Assembly: GCA_002394365.1 (NCBI GenBank)
Contig: DGTQ01000010.1
Location: 1 to 59,119 of the forward strand
DNA length: 59,119 bases
From: Prevotellaceae bacterium UBA4332
GTDB taxonomy: Bacteria > Bacteroidota > Bacteroidia > Bacteroidales > Bacteroidaceae
Reading direction: 5' to 3'
The notes under the pieces: model-generated
Databases searched by the model: none
What the model was told of the DNA's origin: nothing
Seen by the model: the letters and a program-made list of their open reading frames with translations, nothing else
Shown: piece by piece, positions 43,507 through 52,181 of the stretch
Position numbering within the stretch: the stretch's first letter is position 1
Layout of the letters: the number at the start of each line of letters is the position of its first letter
Position numbers and translations under genes: made by a program

Positions 43507-45371
43507 CTGTTTTCTATGTTTACTATAGCCTGCGTGGCTTTGTCAAACGTATTCTGCATATTGCCGAGAGGGTCGCCTGGGGCATAACGAGCGTATTCGC
43601 ACTCGTTGATAGCCTCAATGAACGAATTTATCACCTCAGCTCTCACGTTGCGCTCGGTGAGTTTCTCGGATATGTTCTCCCTTGAGAGTTGTTCTACAGG
43701 CATAGAGAACTTGTCGCTGACGTAGTTCCAGAGGGCTCGCAGTACCTCGTCATAGAACTCGTCACGCTTGTTCTGCTTCATGAAGCGTGAGGCTGTGCGC
43801 AGTCTCTTTTGTGCCACCTTGTTTGCCTTCTTGCCCTTCATGGCTGTCACGTCGCTTATAGCCATAGCACGCTTTCTGAAGATTACGCACAAAATGATAA
43901 ACGCCAAAACGATAAACAGCACTATACCATAATGCGTATTTGTGCCAAAGAACACATCGGCTGGCTTATAGTAGCTGATGTTGCCATGCTTTATGTCGTG
44001 AATATCATTGTCGTTGAGGTGAGAATAGTCTGACACGCTTCCGCCTCCTAAACCTTTCTCTACCTCTATCTCTATAGGCTGGGTGGTCAGTGTGTTGTAC
44101 TTACGCGTCTGGGTATCGAAATACACAAACTTGGTAGCTGGAATGGTGTAAGAACCCTTGTTGCGAGGCACTACGAGAATGTCGTATATCATGCTACCCG
44201 TAACGCCCTCGGTAGTCAGTTTTGTCTTATCGGTTATCTTGGCATCGTACTTCTCAAAGTCTTTTGGCACGTTGAGTTCTGGCTGCTTCAGGAGTTTCAT
44301 GTTACCCGCTCCGCTTACCACGATGCGCACGTTTACAGGCTCGCCAGCCTTCACCGTTTTCTTATCTACAGAAGAGGAGATTGTGAAACGACCTACTCCA
44401 CCCGAGAAGTCTGCTGGTTTGGCAGGCAGAGGCAATACGTTTATGTTTACGCTCGGAGCACTGATGCTCTTCTTCACCTCTATATATCCTGAACCACCAT
44501 TGAAGAATGCTTCAAATGGGTCAACACTCGTGTTCTGCTGCATCACGATGCCATTGAACGTGAGGCTGGGAATGGTGAGCTTACCCGACATCTGGGGATA
44601 CATCACATACTGACTCCACGTAACACAGTTGTAAGGTCTGCCGTTGACGTTCTCTATGTGGAAACTCTTTTGTTGCGGCAGAGGTATCTCCTGAGTATGG
44701 AAACCCTGCAAGTCGGGCATCTTTCCTTCAAGTGCAGTCAGCTCTACCTGTGTATATACCTTGTAGGTGAGGAGGATAGGCTCTTGTTCATAGACAGAAT
44801 GTTTGTTTGCCGTAACACGCATGAAGAGGTCGCTGCCCGATATGCGAGCCCCAGCCCTGTCCACTCTGCGTGATTGTTGCTGGTGCTGTCCTCCGCCACC
44901 ACCCTGTTGCGACTTTCCACTTACGTTTATTTTCAAAGCCGACGAAACGGCAGCATTGCCTGCAATGGTGGCTTTGGCTGATGGTATGACAAACGTACCG
45001 TTCTTCTGCGCCATCAGAACGTATGTATAGGTGACAGACGACTGCTGAGAGGCATGACCGTTGACAAAAGAGAAACTCTGCTGCGTACTTGTGCTTGGTC
45101 CCATCAGCACCTCGAAGGCATCGGGCACATTGCCTATGCGAAAATTCTTCACATCGGTAGTATTAACGGTGTAGCGCAACTGGAATTGCTCTCCCACAGC
45201 CACATGCGTAGGTCCCTGAACGTGTATCTTCTGGGCTTGGGCTTCTATGACTAAGGATACCTTACCGTTGAATATTGAACATTGAAGATTGAAGATTATA
45301 ATGAGCATTATAATCCTCAAAATCCCCGTGTTTCTCCACCCTATATTATTATGTAATATCTTATTTTTCAA
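43503..45371 (-). CDS. batD: BatD (oxygen-tolerance protein)
   Basis: 622 aa: N-terminal signal segment, a tandem of Ig-like beta domains (about 50-440; GPTHVAVGEQFQLRYTV, KAGEPVNVRIVVSG), then one transmembrane helix (about 475-497, HYGIVLFIVLAFIILCVIF), and a cytoplasmic helical tail. Predicted to sit in the inner membrane with its Ig-like part in the periplasm. The hydrophobic core of the signal is encoded by a TTCAATC 7-bp repeat. The start could be 45371 or 45308; I keep 45371 because it gives basic residues before the core. Confidence 0.9.
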   Translation of the reverse strand: MKNKILHNNIGWRNTGILRIIMLIIIFNLQCSIFNGKVSLVIEAQAQKIHVQGPTHVAVGEQFQLRYTVNTTDVKNFRIGNVPDAFEVLMGPSTSTQQSFSFVNGHASQQSSVTYTYVLMAQKNGTFVIPSAKATIAGNAAVSSALKINVSGKSQQGGGGGQHQQQSRRVDRAGARISGSDLFMRVTANKHSVYEQEPILLTYKVYTQVELTALEGKMPDLQGFHTQEIPLPQQKSFHIENVNGRPYNCVTWSQYVMYPQMSGKLTIPSLTFNGIVMQQNTSVDPFEAFFNGGSGYIEVKKSISAPSVNINVLPLPAKPADFSGGVGRFTISSSVDKKTVKAGEPVNVRIVVSGAGNMKLLKQPELNVPKDFEKYDAKITDKTKLTTEGVTGSMIYDILVVPRNKGSYTIPATKFVYFDTQTRKYNTLTTQPIEIEVEKGLGGGSVSDYSHLNDNDIHDIKHGNISYYKPADVFFGTNTHYGIVLFIVLAFIILCVIFRKRAMAISDVTAMKGKKANKVAQKRLRTASRFMKQNKRDEFYDEVLRALWNYVSDKFSMPVEQLSRENISEKLTERNVRAEVINSFIEAINECEYARYAPGDPLGNMQNTFDKATQAIVNIENR

Positions 45372-45402
45372 TTTTCAACTTTCAATTTTCAATCTATAGG
45401 GG

Positions 45403-47145
45403 CTACCAATTCTTCTGCGTCTTATTGCGACGAGGCTGACTCATAGCCTTGTTGAGTCTTTGCTGGGTATCTTTTTCCTTTTGTATAGTTGCCTGCAACA
45501 GCTGTTCGGCATTTTCCTTGCTCATCTGTTGCTGCTGTTGTTCGTTTTTGTTCTTCTGCTGCGAGTTATCGTCGTTCTTGTTCTGCTTATTGTCTTGCTG
45601 CTTATTCTGGTTGTTCTGCTTGTTTTTATCCTTATTGTTCTTGTTGTTCTGGTTATTGTTTTGATTATTCTGGTTGTCAGGGTTATTCTTCCTCTGGCGC
45701 TGACACAACACGAGATTGTAGCGAGTCTCGTTGTCGTGTGGCGTAAGTCGCAGTGCCTGCTTATACAACTCTATTGCAGCATCAAACTGCTGTTGCTTCT
45801 GCATTATCACCCCCATGTTGTGGTATGACATAGCCCTGCGTTGTTTGCTCGTCTCAGCCTTTGCCGACTGCTGGAACATCTCCATAGCAAGCGAATCCTT
45901 GTTTTGTGCCATCAGCGCACAACCCAGGTTATACATAGCCTGCGTGTTGGCGGGGTTTACAGTCAGTGCCTTTCTGTATTGCACCTCAGCCTTGCTTGGG
46001 CTGTCCTGATTGTTACTATGGAATACTCTGTTGCCTTTGCGTATGTGATGGCGGTCTGCACCCTGAGCATAGGAGTTAAGGGTGAAGAATGTAGAATTAA
46101 GAATCAGAATGGCAATTAAGGTTGCACCACGTTTCTTGAATATCGTTATCTTGCGGAAGTATGGGTTAACCGCCTCCGAAACGAGTGTCTCTATTATGAG
46201 GATGATTATGACAAGAATACCAAACCACTGAAACTGCTCCGAGTATTCAGAATATACCACACTCTCTATGCTGCCTTTCTGCATTTTCCCCAACTCATCG
46301 TTAAGCTTCTCCTGGGCTGTAGAAGTGTTATCTACGTGTATGTACGTACCCTTTCCAGCAGCAGCTATCTCCTGGCACATCTGCTCGTTGAGAGCCGTCA
46401 TTACTGTGTTGCCCGTATTGTCCGTAAGGTATCCGCCTCCCTCTACGGGTATTGGCGCACCGTTTGTGTTGCCTATGCCGAGTATGAACACCTTGAAGCC
46501 CTTGTCGCTGGCTTCCCTTGCCGCCTCGAGTGCCCCACCCTCGTGGTCCTCGCCATCGGTTATCACAATAATTGCCTTGCCTATGTTCTCCTGTTGGGTA
46601 AAACTGTTTGAAGCAAGGTTTATCGCCTCAGCTATGTTTGTGCCTTGCGATTGTATCAGCGAGGGCTCTATGTTTTGCAGAAACATCTTTGCCGAAACGT
46701 AGTCGCTCGTTATAGGCAACTGCACAAAGGCGTCGCCAGCAAATACCACCATGCCTATCTTGTCCTTCGTAAAGTGGTCCACGAGGTTCTCTATCAGCAT
46801 CTTGCTCTTTCCCAGTCGGCTTGGCGCAACGTCTGTAGCAAGCATGGAGTTGCTTATGTCCAGACATATTATTGCCTCTATGCCCTCCCTTTTCTCGTGG
46901 CTCACTTTTAAGCCCATCTGCGGACGTGCCACCATTATTATGGCGAGGGCTATGGCGAAACATGATATGATGAACTTTATCCAACGTCTCTTGGCTGAGG
47001 CATTAGGCATAAGGTTGTTTACCAGTTCCTTGTCGCCCAAACGGCGTATCTTCTTTCTGCGCTGCACCTCTGCCCACAACATCAGCACTGCCATAACGGG
47101 TATTACGGCAAGCATATATAAGTATGTTGGTGAATAGAATTGCAT
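45403..47145 (-). CDS. batB-batC: BatB-BatC fusion (VWA plus TPR)
   Basis: 580 aa. Residues 1-330 are BatB: TM helices at about 5-22 and 58-75, a von Willebrand A domain with MIDAS LDISNSM and ITDGEDHEGG, and a closing TM helix (about 310-330). A second signal-peptide-like stretch follows (about 345-362, LIAILILNSTFFTLNSYAQ), then TPR repeats (about 385-460) and a Q/N/K-rich tail that is BatC. No start codon precedes the second signal, so batB and batC are one frame. The internal signal is encoded by a 7-bp repeat. Confidence 0.9.
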   Translation of the reverse strand: MQFYSPTYLYMLAVIPVMAVLMLWAEVQRRKKIRRLGDKELVNNLMPNASAKRRWIKFIISCFAIALAIIMVARPQMGLKVSHEKREGIEAIICLDISNSMLATDVAPSRLGKSKMLIENLVDHFTKDKIGMVVFAGDAFVQLPITSDYVSAKMFLQNIEPSLIQSQGTNIAEAINLASNSFTQQENIGKAIIVITDGEDHEGGALEAAREASDKGFKVFILGIGNTNGAPIPVEGGGYLTDNTGNTVMTALNEQMCQEIAAAGKGTYIHVDNTSTAQEKLNDELGKMQKGSIESVVYSEYSEQFQWFGILVIIILIIETLVSEAVNPYFRKITIFKKRGATLIAILILNSTFFTLNSYAQGADRHHIRKGNRVFHSNNQDSPSKAEVQYRKALTVNPANTQAMYNLGCALMAQNKDSLAMEMFQQSAKAETSKQRRAMSYHNMGVIMQKQQQFDAAIELYKQALRLTPHDNETRYNLVLCQRQRKNNPDNQNNQNNNQNNKNNKDKNKQNNQNKQQDNKQNKNDDNSQQKNKNEQQQQQMSKENAEQLLQATIQKEKDTQQRLNKAMSQPRRNKTQKNW

Positions 47146-47155
47146 TTCTTCTTTT

Positions 47156-48118
47156 TTATATCCTTCTGAAAACTGTTAACCTGAGAAGCATCTCCAGCAA
47201 CAGCAATACGAGTGCTGCGAGAGCAAAAGGCTGGTAAGCCTCATACTTCTTTGAGAATTTCTTCACGTTGATGCGTGATTTCTCCAGCTTGTCAATGTCC
47301 TTGTATATCTGTTGCAACTCCTTGTTGTTTGTGGCAAGATAGAAGTTGCCGTCACTCGTTGCAGCTATGTTCCTCAGAGTTGTTACGTCGAGCTCATACA
47401 TCGCTACTCTCTTCGAACCTACGCCTATGGTGTATATGCGTATTCCGAGACTCTTGGCTATCTGTGCAGCCGTCATCGGGGATATGTCGCCCATGTTGTT
47501 GGCACCATCAGTCAGCAGTATCACCACCTTGCTCTTTGCCTTCGAATCCTTCAGACGCGAGATGGCGTTTGCCAGTCCCATGCCTATTGCCGTACCATCG
47601 CTTATGAGGCCTCTTTCAGCCAGGTCTGTCCTCACCCCCTTCAGCAGGTTGAGCAATGAGGTGTGGTCTGTTGTCATCGGACACTGTGTGAATGCCTCGC
47701 CAGCAAATATCGTCAAGCCAATGTTGTCGTTCTGCCTGTCGCTTATGAATGACGCTGCCACGCTCTTTGCCGCCTCTATGCGGTTAGGGCGCAGGTCCTG
47801 CGTCAGCATACTCGTCGATATGTCCATCGCCAGCATTATGTCTATGCCCTCCACGCTGCGGTTGTCCCACGCTTCGTGGGTTTGCGGACGCGCCAGAGCT
47901 ACCACTATCAGTACAAAAGCCGCACATCTCAGCAGCATCGGCGTGTGTATCAGCTGCACCCTGAGGCTCGATGGCGCCTTCAGGTACCCATAAGCGTCGC
48001 TTATGGTCATGCTCGACTCCATCTTTCGCTTTCCACGATTTCTCCATAGCACATACCATAATATATATGGTACGAGCAGGAGTAACAGGAGGAAATATGC
48101 TGGCTGAGAAAATTCCAT
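47156..48118 (-). CDS. batA: BatA (VWA membrane protein)
   Basis: 320 aa. N-terminal TM helix (about 8-25), second near 60-78, a von Willebrand A domain with the MIDAS pattern LAMDISTSM and LLTDGANNMGD, and a C-terminal TM helix (about 296-316). It is the paralogue of the BatB half of the next gene. VWA domains in the operon probably assemble a complex served by the MoxR ATPase. Closely spaced with its neighbours (10 and 34 bp). Confidence 0.92.
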   Translation of the reverse strand: MEFSQPAYFLLLLLLVPYILWYVLWRNRGKRKMESSMTISDAYGYLKAPSSLRVQLIHTPMLLRCAAFVLIVVALARPQTHEAWDNRSVEGIDIMLAMDISTSMLTQDLRPNRIEAAKSVAASFISDRQNDNIGLTIFAGEAFTQCPMTTDHTSLLNLLKGVRTDLAERGLISDGTAIGMGLANAISRLKDSKAKSKVVILLTDGANNMGDISPMTAAQIAKSLGIRIYTIGVGSKRVAMYELDVTTLRNIAATSDGNFYLATNNKELQQIYKDIDKLEKSRINVKKFSKKYEAYQPFALAALVLLLLEMLLRLTVFRRI

Positions 48119-48152
48119 TCTTTTTTACCTTGTTTTTTTATATCTTCCTTAC

Positions 48153-49256
48153 CTACGCTCTGATGTCGTATAACTGCCAGCAGACAAACACCACCATTGC
48201 CGTAGCAAGGATTATCATTATGGCGATAGCCCATTTCAATGACAGTCTTATGTGCATCGTCTGTCTCTGCTGCTTGGTTATTGTTGGTTCTATACGCTCG
48301 TAGGTAGGCGCGTTCTCTTGTTTTGTAGTATTGATAAAGTCTATAGCCGACACGAGGTTGCGGTCGTTCTCGCTCATGCCCACCGTATATTTTGCAAACT
48401 TCACGAGGTCTGCCGTCTCAAACAGGTTAACGAGTTCCCTCAGTTTGTCGTCGTCCTCTTCCTGTTTCAGTCGGGCTATTATCTCTGCCGTAGTCATCTC
48501 CATAGCGTTAAAGCCAAATCGCTCCTGTATATACACCCTTATGGCATCAGTCAGCTGGGTGTAATAAGCCTTCTGGCTTACCTCTGGACTCATTTCGCTG
48601 CTTATGTTGCCCTCCTTCAGTGCCTGAATGGAGTTGAGCGCCTTCTGGTGTGGCGGTATCTTCTTTATTATCTTCACCTTAAACTGGAAAGGCTTGTCGC
48701 TCTTCAGTCTTATGTATGCCAGCCAGCACAGCACGTATAGCAGCACCGCTATAACGGCAAACACCAGCAGCCTCATCCACTCTTTCCACATAAAGGGATT
48801 CTCCTGCACGTCCTTCGGACCAAAATACTGGTTGGGGTGCAGAGTGTCCACATCTATGGTCAGCACCTTCAGCGCGAGGTTCTTTGTCTGCAATACCTTG
48901 CCGTCTATCCTCACGTTCTGTTTGGGTATGTAGTACAGAGAGTCCTCAAAGGCAGTCAGCACAAGGTGTTGCGTCACCTTTATAAAACCGTCGTTAGCAT
49001 CTATCGTGTCTATCTTTGGCCTCTCAACCACCTCCACGCCTGGTGTCAGCATCTGCTGAGGCTTCCACTGCGGAAATATCACGCTCTGCCCTGGTTTCAC
49101 CGTAGCAGAAATGCGGTAACCCGTCTGCTCGCCCACCACCATCTGCACAGAGTCTATCTCAGCCTCAACTATCGCCGTCTGAGCATAAGAATGAAGAGTG
49201 AAGAATAAAGAATGAAGAATGAAGACTATAACTAACGATATAATCCTCAAAACCAT
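48153..49256 (-). CDS. Bat-operon membrane protein of unknown function
   Basis: 367 aa from ATG 49256 (MVLRIISLVIVF). The signal peptide core FILHSLFFTLHSYAQ is encoded by TTCATTC/TTCTTCA 7-bp repeats. An N-terminal Ig-like beta domain (about 25-150) follows, then a TM helix (about 170-190), a cytoplasmic helical part, and a C-terminal TM helix (about 345-363). Its position between DUF58 and batA is typical of Bacteroidota Bat operons, but no function is assigned. The 21-codon upstream extension is repeat-derived and probably not translated. Confidence 0.8.
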   Translation of the reverse strand: MVLRIISLVIVFILHSLFFTLHSYAQTAIVEAEIDSVQMVVGEQTGYRISATVKPGQSVIFPQWKPQQMLTPGVEVVERPKIDTIDANDGFIKVTQHLVLTAFEDSLYYIPKQNVRIDGKVLQTKNLALKVLTIDVDTLHPNQYFGPKDVQENPFMWKEWMRLLVFAVIAVLLYVLCWLAYIRLKSDKPFQFKVKIIKKIPPHQKALNSIQALKEGNISSEMSPEVSQKAYYTQLTDAIRVYIQERFGFNAMEMTTAEIIARLKQEEDDDKLRELVNLFETADLVKFAKYTVGMSENDRNLVSAIDFINTTKQENAPTYERIEPTITKQQRQTMHIRLSLKWAIAIMIILATAMVVFVCWQLYDIRA

Positions 49257-49309
49257 TGCGTTCTTCGCCAATAAATTCTTTATGTCTGTCTTATAAATCT
49301 TCAATCTTT

Positions 49310-49395
49310 CAATTTTCAACTGGTAACTAGTAACTGGTAACTTATAACTGTGAACTGTGAACTATGAACTGTGAACTGTGAACTGTAAACTATCC
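49310..49395. repeat. 7-bp arrays between DUF58 and the next Bat gene
   Basis: TTCAATC, TAACTGG and GAACTGT/GAACTAT units. They run to the DUF58 stop codon and slightly into it. Confidence 0.8.
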
Positions 49396-50265
49396 TCTCA
49401 TTGCAAAGAGGTGTTGCAAAGTCTTTACATAATTACCATCCGTTGCCACACTCACGAGGTCAACAGAGTTTCTCTGAAACATCTGGTTGAGCGCTGCAGA
49501 GCGTTCCGTCCAGTAGCGCTCATGAGCCATTCTCAGAGCCTTGCTCGATGTGTCGATATACTGTTCGTGTCCTGTCTCTGCATCCTGTATCCTCAGTATG
49601 CCCACGTCAGGCAACCTTCTCATCAGGGGGTCATATATCTGTATTCCTACAAGGTCATGACGCATGCGGCATATCTGCAAGGGCTTCTCAAAATCCTTCC
49701 TGCTGTAGAAGTCGCTCATCACGAATGCCGTACAGCGTCTCTTCTGCATCCTTCCGAGATATTCCAGCGCCATTCCTATGTCCGTCCTCTTAGACTCAGG
49801 CTTAAAGCCCAGCATCTCTCTTATAATATACAGAATATGCTTCCTGCCCTTCTTCGGAGGAATATACTTCTCTATGCGGTCCGAGAAGAATATCACGCCA
49901 ATCTTGTCGTTATTCTGTATGGCAGAGAAAGCCAGCGTAGCAGCTATCTCCGTAGCCATCTCGGCCTTCGTCTCGTTTCGCGTACCAAAATTCAGCGAAC
50001 CCGAAACATCTACAAGCAGCATGACAGTCAGTTCGCGCTCCTCCTCAAACACCTTTACGTAAGGTCTGTGAAAGCGGGCCGTCACGTTCCAGTCTATATC
50101 TCTCACATCGTCGCCATACTGGTATTCCCTTACCTCGGCAAAAGCCATACCCCTGCCCTTAAAGGCAGAGTGATACTGACCAGCAAAGATGTTGTTCGAC
50201 AGTCCGCGCGTCTTTATCTCTATGCGCCTTACCTTAGCAAATATGTCTGCCGTCGTCTCTATCAA
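49390..50265 (-). CDS. DUF58 protein of the Bat operon
   Basis: 291 aa, no signal peptide. DUF58 motif GRGMAFAEVREYQYGDDVRDIDWNVTARF in the first third, then a VWA-like fold with LLVDVSGSLNFGT. Such proteins always accompany MoxR ATPases and VWA membrane proteins and may be clients or adaptors of the chaperone. Its ATG overlaps the moxR stop by 4 bases. Confidence 0.92.
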   Translation of the reverse strand: MIETTADIFAKVRRIEIKTRGLSNNIFAGQYHSAFKGRGMAFAEVREYQYGDDVRDIDWNVTARFHRPYVKVFEEERELTVMLLVDVSGSLNFGTRNETKAEMATEIAATLAFSAIQNNDKIGVIFFSDRIEKYIPPKKGRKHILYIIREMLGFKPESKRTDIGMALEYLGRMQKRRCTAFVMSDFYSRKDFEKPLQICRMRHDLVGIQIYDPLMRRLPDVGILRIQDAETGHEQYIDTSSKALRMAHERYWTERSAALNQMFQRNSVDLVSVATDGNYVKTLQHLFAMRG

Positions 50266-51257
50266 GGCACCTCAATCTTGTTTATTATCTGACTTATCAC
50301 GTCCTCAGCCGTAATGTTGTTAGCCTCTGCCTCGTAAGACAAGCCTATGCGATGCCTCATCACGTCATGAGCCACAGCCCTCACGTCCTCAGGCACCACG
50401 TATCCTCTGTGCTTTATAAAGGCATAAGCCCTTGCAGCCTTAGCAAGGTTTATGCTGGCACGAGGCGAAGCACCGAAGTTAATCATCGGAGTCAGTTCGT
50501 CGAGCCCGTACTGCTTAGGATAACGGGTAGCAAACACCATATCCGTAATGTACTGCTCTATCTTCTCGTCTATATACACCTGGCGCACTACCTCACGAGC
50601 CTTGATTATCTCCTCCGCACTCGATACAGGCATTATCTCTGGCAGACTGCCAGCCAGGTTCTCACGCAAAATCTTCTTCTCCTCCTCCACAGACGGATAA
50701 CCTATTATCACCTTCAGCATGAAACGGTCCATCTGAGCCTCAGGCAAGGGGTAAGTACCCTCCTGCTCCACAGGGTTCTGCGTAGCCATCACCATGAATG
50801 GCTTTGGCAAAGGCATAGTGTTGTCGCCTATCGTTACCTGGTGCTCCTGCATAGCCTCCAGCAGAGCACTCTGCACCTTAGCTGGCGCACGGTTTATCTC
50901 GTCGGCAAGCACGAAGTTGGCAAACACAGGACCACGCTTTATCTGGAACGCCTCGTCCTTCTGCGAATAAATCAGCGTACCCACCACGTCGGCAGGCAAC
51001 AAGTCGGGCGTAAACTGTATTCTGCTAAACTTTCCGTCTATCAGTTTCGACAGCGTGTTTATCGCCAAAGTCTTTGCCAGTCCAGGCATACCCTCAAGCA
51101 GTATGTGTCCGTCGCTCAGCAAGCCTATCAGCAAACTCTCTACCAAGTGCTTCTGCCCCACAATCACTCTGTTCATACCCGTAGTCAGGTTGGTCACAAA
51201 GTTACTGTGCTGCTCTATCAGCACATTCAATTCTCTTATATCAACCGTTTCAGCCAT
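50262..51257 (-). CDS. MoxR-family AAA+ ATPase
   Basis: 331 aa. Walker A GMPGLAKT (where most P-loops have Gly-Lys-Thr, as usual for MoxR), Walker B VLADEINRAPAKVQ, sensor ATQNPVEQEGTYPLPEAQMDRF, and a C-terminal lid. Predicted chaperone that activates or assembles the VWA-domain Bat proteins. First gene of the operon, with a TATCTTTG box at 51292-51299. Confidence 0.95.
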   Translation of the reverse strand: MAETVDIRELNVLIEQHSNFVTNLTTGMNRVIVGQKHLVESLLIGLLSDGHILLEGMPGLAKTLAINTLSKLIDGKFSRIQFTPDLLPADVVGTLIYSQKDEAFQIKRGPVFANFVLADEINRAPAKVQSALLEAMQEHQVTIGDNTMPLPKPFMVMATQNPVEQEGTYPLPEAQMDRFMLKVIIGYPSVEEEKKILRENLAGSLPEIMPVSSAEEIIKAREVVRQVYIDEKIEQYITDMVFATRYPKQYGLDELTPMINFGASPRASINLAKAARAYAFIKHRGYVVPEDVRAVAHDVMRHRIGLSYEAEANNITAEDVISQIINKIEVP

Positions 51258-51291
51258 AAAAATACATTATATTCTTTGTTCAAATTAGTTG

Positions 51292-51299
51292 CAAAGATA
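51292..51299 (-). promoter_or_regulatory. Bat operon -7 box
   Basis: Minus-strand TATCTTTG, 34 bp before the moxR ATG. The -33 region is weak. Confidence 0.55.
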
Positions 51300-51425
51300 A
51301 GAAATAATATCGAAATTCTCGCTAAACCTCCCAATCATTTAACTATATTTTAATTCCTAAAACAGAAATACGGCATCCCCATAACCTCCCCGACCACCTT
51401 CCCTGTGTTTCTTTTGGTATATGCA

Positions 51426-51500
51426 GCTTAGCGATATTGCGCTGTTGCTAAGCAATAGCGGATTGTTGCTAAGCAAGGGCGGGCTGTTGCTTAGCTATAG
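51426..51500. repeat. 21-bp-period array (copy 5)
   Basis: GCTTAGC/GCTAAGC words at 51426, 51447, 51468 and 51489, exactly 21 bp apart, with TTGCTAAGCAA as the central palindrome. Open in a frame reading LLLSNSG-type heptapeptides. The rest of 51300-51628 shows no gene. Confidence 0.85.
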
Positions 51501-51628
51501 GTTGTCAACAGCTTCAGGAAACTTCAGCACTTCATAATAGGTGCTCATGCGCTTCGCTGAGCCTAATCCCTAATTACTAATAAAATAATCGCCCCACTCT
51601 ATCTATTAAGAGCAGGGCTATGGGTGAC

Positions 51629-51718
51629 TCATATTTTGTGTTCAAGTATTTTATTAAGTTCTGATGGTGAGAAAACTTTTATATCCAACAATATGTTTGT
51701 ATCTAAGAAAACTCTCAT
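51629..51718 (-). pseudogene. Internally deleted VapC (PIN) toxin remnant
   Basis: 29 codons, ATG overlapping the antitoxin stop as ATGA. The first 13 residues, MRVFLDTNILLDI, are the PIN-domain start with the catalytic Asp. The rest, KVFSPSELNKILEHKI, looks like the C-terminal end of PIN toxins. About 100 residues in between, including the other acidic catalytic residues, are missing, yet the frame is kept. It cannot be an active nuclease. Confidence 0.8.
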
Positions 51719-51957
51719 TCCGTTGGATATTTTATATCAGCTAAAGCACCCTTACCAGTCTCGAATGCAGGAACTTTGTGCCCTTTCAGTTGCATTGCAC
51801 TAAGTTGCTGTTCAATGCTGCCGTTCATTTCTTCATTCTCCTCATGTCTATTCAATATGTATATGATATAGCTGTCAACACTCACACCTATATTCTTAGC
51901 CTTAACCATAAGTTTGTTGGTTAAGCTTTCACCTAAGTTTAATGTTACCGTATTCAT
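51715..51957 (-). CDS. VapB-like antitoxin (ribbon-helix-helix type)
   Basis: 80 aa. The N-terminal TVTLNLGESLTNKLMVKAKNIGVSVDSY is the strand-helix-helix pattern of small RHH DNA-binding antitoxins. The C-terminal part would bind the toxin. The gene directly precedes, and overlaps by 4 bases, a PIN toxin start. Preceded by a perfect promoter (51980-52011). With the toxin deleted it can only act as an orphan repressor or antitoxin. Confidence 0.75.
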   Translation of the reverse strand: MNTVTLNLGESLTNKLMVKAKNIGVSVDSYIIYILNRHEENEEMNGSIEQQLSAMQLKGHKVPAFETGKGALADIKYPTE

Positions 51958-51979
51958 ACTATTGCATTTCTTACGCTTG

Positions 51980-52011
51980 CAAAATTACAAACTTTTTTCC
52001 TAACCTCCAAA
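51980..52011 (-). promoter_or_regulatory. Antitoxin promoter
   Basis: Minus-strand TAATTTTG (51980-51987), 20-bp spacer, TTTG (52008-52011). Perfect consensus. Confidence 0.7.
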
Positions 52012-52057
52012 TTTTGCTGGGGAATCTTATTTTCACTAATTTCTAATTACTTATTAA

Positions 52058-52099
52058 ACCATCGCCCCACCCTGCCTATCTTTTTGGTGAGGCGATGGT
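52058..52099 (-). terminator. Terminator after the restriction locus
   Basis: ACCATCGCC pairs with GGCGATGGT, with an inner ACC/GGT. T-rich on both sides. It ends the DUF262 transcript 83 bp after its stop. Confidence 0.65.
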
Positions 52100-52181
52100 C
52101 TTTATTGCTTCATTTATCGTCTTTGTATGTTAATGTGTGTCTTTTTCTTGAATCGTATCATCTATGGCATTTAGAATTTCA

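Noticed and set aside
45449..45828. Cys/Leu/Phe-rich plus-strand frames
   Set aside because: Shadows of the Gln/Asn-rich BatC tail.
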